Shown here piece by piece: positions 5,464-6,802 of a stretch of DNA of 6,802 bases; position 1 is the stretch's first letter; every line of letters begins with the position of its first letter. Under the pieces are notes generated by a model. That model was not told the origin of the DNA and did not search any database. It saw only the letters and a program-made list of their open reading frames with translations. This stretch comes from Deltaproteobacteria bacterium (GTDB lineage: Bacteria > Desulfobacterota > DSM-4660 > Desulfatiglandales > HGW-15): assembly GCA_016932235.1 (NCBI GenBank), contig JAFGDF010000290.1, forward strand, positions 1-6,802. The letters run 5' to 3'. The position numbers and the translations under genes are program-made.

Positions 5464-5500
5464 TTGATTTATCCTAATCAGGATGTTATCATATTGATAA
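5464..5500 (+). promoter_or_regulatory. Promoter with two inverted repeats, second toxin-antitoxin module
   Basis: TTGATT (5464-5469) and TATCAT (5487-5492) are 17 bases apart. ATCCT-AATC-AGGAT lies between the boxes, and TTATCA-TAT-TGATAA (5486-5500) covers the -10, both perfect inverted repeats. This is the expected layout of an operator bound by the antitoxin. It also places the transcript start near 5499, which argues against translation from ATG 5507. The rest of the 5328-5539 gap is AT-rich with no gene that I can see. Confidence 0.62.
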
Positions 5501-5539
5501 AATTACATGAATTTAAAAGATCGAAAGGGGGCATGTCAC

Positions 5540-5734
5540 GTGCCGAACACACTGAAAGAAATGGATAAAGTTGATCTGATAAACCTTGAACGCTTAGCTC
5601 ATATAATAAAAGGACTCAGCATGGGAGAATTTGAGACGTTAGAGATCCTTTTAAATGACGACTCGACTAAAACTCTTAAGAGATCAATAAAAGAATTAAG
5701 TGCAGGAGAAAGGATACCGATTGATGAGTGGTAG
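5540..5734 (+). CDS. Small antitoxin of a RelE-type toxin-antitoxin pair
   Basis: The 64-residue acidic protein starts at GTG 5540, which has AAAGGGGG at 5524-5531 eight bases upstream; the in-frame ATG 5507 has no such site and is too close to the promoter. The sequence LINLERLAHIIKGLSMGEFE and the C-terminal IKELSAGERIPIDEW fit the short antitoxins found before RelE/ParE toxins: a helical body and an end of the E-L-x-x-G-E-x-I-P type. I see no clear DNA-binding fold, although two inverted repeats sit at the promoter. It overlaps the toxin frame by 11 bases. Unlike the toxin it is intact, as often happens when the harmful partner is lost first. The precise family is not certain. Confidence 0.65.
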   Translation: MPNTLKEMDKVDLINLERLAHIIKGLSMGEFETLEILLNDDSTKTLKRSIKELSAGERIPIDEW

Positions 5735-6026
5735 GAGATACCAGATTTTCATGGCTCCTTCAGCTCATAAGAGGTATAAAAAGTTTGATCCAGATTTACA
5801 ACGGTAGGTTAAAGAAGAGTCAGAAATCCTGGCAGAAGATCCTCACAATTTTAAAGAGCTTAAAGGCCCGTTAAAGGGTCTCAGGTCATAACATTTCAAT
5901 CATCGCAATATTCAGTACAGGATAGCATACCGGATTCTTGAAAGAGAAAAAGAAATCGAGATCGTCCTGGTTCATTCCAGAGAGACATCCTATCAGATTT
6001 TAAGAAGAATCATAAACCCGGCATAA
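5724..6026 (+). pseudogene. RelE-like toxin, inactivated by two nonsense codons
   Basis: The frame from ATG 5724 to TAA 6024-6026 is 100 codons, near RelE size. It reads RRYQIFMAPSAHKRYKKFDP then VKEESEILAEDPHNFKELKG, PLKGLRS, and HFNHRNIQYRIAYRILERE ending EIEIVLVHSRETSYQILRRI. The L-K-G-x-x-x-G-L-R, Y-R-I-A-Y and final V-L-x-V-H-x-R-x-x-x-Y features are those of RelE/ParE-superfamily toxins, mostly ribosome-dependent mRNA interferases. Two stops break it: TAG 5805-5807 after L-Q-R (CAG, Gln, expected) and TAA 5889-5891 in GLRS-stop-HF (Tyr expected). Everything else is well preserved, so the loss is recent. It overlaps the end of the intact antitoxin gene. Confidence 0.85.
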
Positions 6027-6040
6027 ATTGGTATAAATTA

Positions 6041-6080
6041 CCCCTCACTCATTACTCTTCGCTCATTACTGATTACTGAT
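6041..6080. repeat. CTCATTACT direct repeats
   Basis: CTCATTACT occurs at 6048-6056 and 6062-6070, followed by GATTACTGAT, directly before the oxidoreductase fragment. It is a degenerate tandem spacer repeat without coding or clear regulatory content, and no ribosome-binding site is seen in it. Confidence 0.5.
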
Positions 6081-6081
6081 A

Positions 6082-6187
6082 ATGAAACAGATCATTCAAA
6101 ACCTTAAATACGGTAAAACTGAACTTGTTGAAGAGCCTGACCCGGGCTCAAAGTCAGGGCATATCCTCATCCGGACAAGTGCCTCAT
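6082..6187 (+). pseudogene. Bi-domain (alcohol dehydrogenase-like / Gfo-Idh) oxidoreductase, N-terminal scrap
   Basis: From ATG 6082 the frame gives MKQIIQNLKYGKTELVEEPD, then SKSGHILIRTSAS. This is the typical N-terminus of the bi-domain oxidoreductases found in glycan loci (M-K-Q-x-x-Q-N-L-K-x-G-x-x-x-L-V-E-x-P, G-H-x-L-I-R-T-x-A-S). The match stops at codon TCA 6184-6186. The same frame runs seven more unrelated codons to TAA 6208-6210. More than nine-tenths of the gene is missing, joined directly to a glycosyltransferase tail in another frame. Confidence 0.78.
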
Positions 6188-6409
6188 GTTTCCGATATTC
6201 CCGCGAATAAGGAGGTTGCCCTTCCGGACGAAAGATATTTCACGTGCGGGGATGTGGATGATCTGCGATTGAAGATGGAGTTATTCATTGAAAAGGGATT
6301 GTCTGATACTAAAAAACAGGATATGCGTAGGCTTATAGCTGAAAAATACGACTGGGAAAAGATCGTGGAGCAGACAATCGCAGTTTACAACAAAACCGTC
6401 ACTTCATAA
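6188..6409 (+). pseudogene. Group 1 (GT4-type) glycosyltransferase, C-terminal fragment
   Basis: The frame begins abruptly with VSDIPANKEVALPDERYF then TCGDVDDLRLKMELFIEKG, and ends DWEKIVEQTIAVYNKTVTS before TAA 6407-6409. S-D-I-P-x-N-x-E-V followed by Y-F-x-x-G-D-x-x-D-L is the end of the nucleotide-sugar binding domain of GT4 glycosyltransferases, and Y-x-W-E-K-I-x-x-Q-T-x-x-V-Y is their usual last helix. About 73 residues of a roughly 370-residue enzyme remain. A TTG at 6125 would let an ORF run into it from the other frame of the oxidoreductase scrap, but that start is an artefact of the fusion. Confidence 0.82.
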
Positions 6410-6414
6410 CGGAT

Positions 6415-6498
6415 ACGGGGTCAGGGCTTGAATCTTTAAAGAATTCATTAGCTCATAGGCGAAAGAGCAGAAAGTAAGAGGTTAAGAAGATCAGGGGA
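6415..6498. repeat. Non-coding spacer with dispersed-repeat remnants
   Basis: ACGGGGTCAGGGCTTGAATC (6415-6434) resembles the GGGGTCAGG...TTGA type of dispersed palindromic half-sites I associate with REP-linked transposases; this is recalled, not tested. A CTTTAAAG palindrome follows. 6466-6498 repeats the purine-rich pattern of 892-930 (AGCAGA, GTTAAGAA, CAGGGGA). No gene is seen before 6560. Confidence 0.4.
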
Positions 6499-6559
6499 TT
6501 AGGAACTGAGATGATAATTCTGAATTAAGAATTTTGAATTTTTATGGATAAGAAAAACC

Positions 6560-6802
6560 ATGTTGCGAGAACGAAACAGGCTTTTAATACGCGCACACAG
6601 GGCGCTTGACATCTGCGTCACAGCGGCCGCCTTTATCGCGGCATATTTCATCAAGAAATACCTCCTCCCAGAACCATTCCGCGGACTGACCATCGCGCCG
6701 AACTACTACGTGATACTTCTGATGATAATCATTATCTGGTACCTGACATTTAACGCTTTTGACCTTTATGACTCTTACAGAAGGCGGGGATTCGGCGAGA
6801 TC
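6560..6802 (+). CDS. Exopolysaccharide polyprenyl glycosylphosphotransferase, N-terminal part
   Basis: From ATG 6560 the frame stays open for 81 codons to the window end. MLRERNRLLIRAHRALDICV leads into a first membrane helix (about residues 15-31), then KKYLLPEPFRGL and a second helix in YYVILLMIIIIWYLTF (about 48-63), ending DLYDSYRRRGFGEI. The two-helix start, the F-x-L-Y-x-S-Y-R-R turn and the F-G-E-I begin the N-terminal membrane region of initiating sugar transferases of the WcaJ/WbaP type. These are integral inner-membrane proteins, so this probably starts the next glycan operon or duplicate unit. The ATG at 6544 is in another frame and hits a stop; the ribosome-binding site here is weak (GGATAAGAA). 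The substrate cannot be told. Confidence 0.88.
   Translation, partial: MLRERNRLLIRAHRALDICVTAAAFIAAYFIKKYLLPEPFRGLTIAPNYYVILLMIIIIWYLTFNAFDLYDSYRRRGFGEI

Noticed and set aside
5805..5891. Recoded stop codons (alternative code, pyrrolysine or selenocysteine) in the RelE-like frame
   Set aside because: The two stops differ (TAG and TAA), stand where Gln and Tyr are expected, and other genes in the window use TAA, TAG and TGA as normal ends.
6125..6409. A 94-residue hybrid ORF as a genuine gene
   Set aside because: Its first 21 residues are the out-of-frame reading of the oxidoreductase scrap; only the glycosyltransferase tail resembles a protein family.
1..6802. CRISPR array
   Set aside because: No regularly spaced identical repeats of 24-40 bases with unique spacers are present.

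Overview
The window is a stretch of an exopolysaccharide / O-antigen type surface-glycan locus from a Gram-negative bacterium. It looks like accessory DNA that is being eroded and rearranged. Shine-Dalgarno sites, TTG/GTG starts, polyprenyl-phosphate sugar transferases, GDP-fucose genes and many purine-rich or palindromic spacer repeats would fit an environmental anaerobe of the Desulfobacterota/Nitrospirota kind. That placement is a guess from style; no marker gene is present.

Layout: (1) 1-389 is the C-terminal end of a polyprenyl glycosylphosphotransferase (initiating sugar transferase). It is followed by a 149-residue degenerate receiver-domain protein with a C-terminal membrane helix (437-886), bracketed by 20-bp direct repeats. 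(2) 887-1609 has no obvious full-size gene. It holds three related ACCCA...TGGGT inverted repeats, a possible 61-residue minus-strand gene, and the C-terminal remnant of a WecG/TagA-type glycosyltransferase. (3) 1520-2282 is an AT-rich toxin-antitoxin module: a coiled-coil partner plus a TumE/DUF6516-like toxin, with a palindromic operator over the -10 box. (4) 2281-3013 is a gene graveyard: the C-terminus of a polysaccharide-deacetylase-like protein split by a roughly 97-bp multi-hairpin element, a possible sulfotransferase scrap, and a decayed second copy of the receiver/membrane-helix gene. (5) 3112-5327 is the metabolic core: gmd (GDP-mannose 4,6-dehydratase) and fcl (GDP-L-fucose synthase), which together convert GDP-mannose to GDP-L-fucose. 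gmd carries an in-frame repeat-like insertion. fcl has a one-base deletion in an A-run, so it is frameshifted as read. (6) 5464-6026 is a second toxin-antitoxin module with a strong promoter/operator and an intact small antitoxin, but a RelE-like toxin broken by two in-frame stops. (7) 6082-6409 joins the N-terminus of a bi-domain oxidoreductase to the C-terminus of a group-1 glycosyltransferase, which looks like a deletion scar. (8) 6560-6802 is the N-terminal start of another sugar transferase, running off the window.

The surviving genes supply or initiate fucose-containing glycan synthesis. The rest records gene loss, duplication of a locus end, small palindromic-element insertion and toxin-antitoxin colonisation. 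I see no wholly new multi-gene system. The most unusual items are the nested-hairpin element, the triplet of ACCCA/TGGGT repeats with their small ORF, and the repeat tolerated inside gmd.
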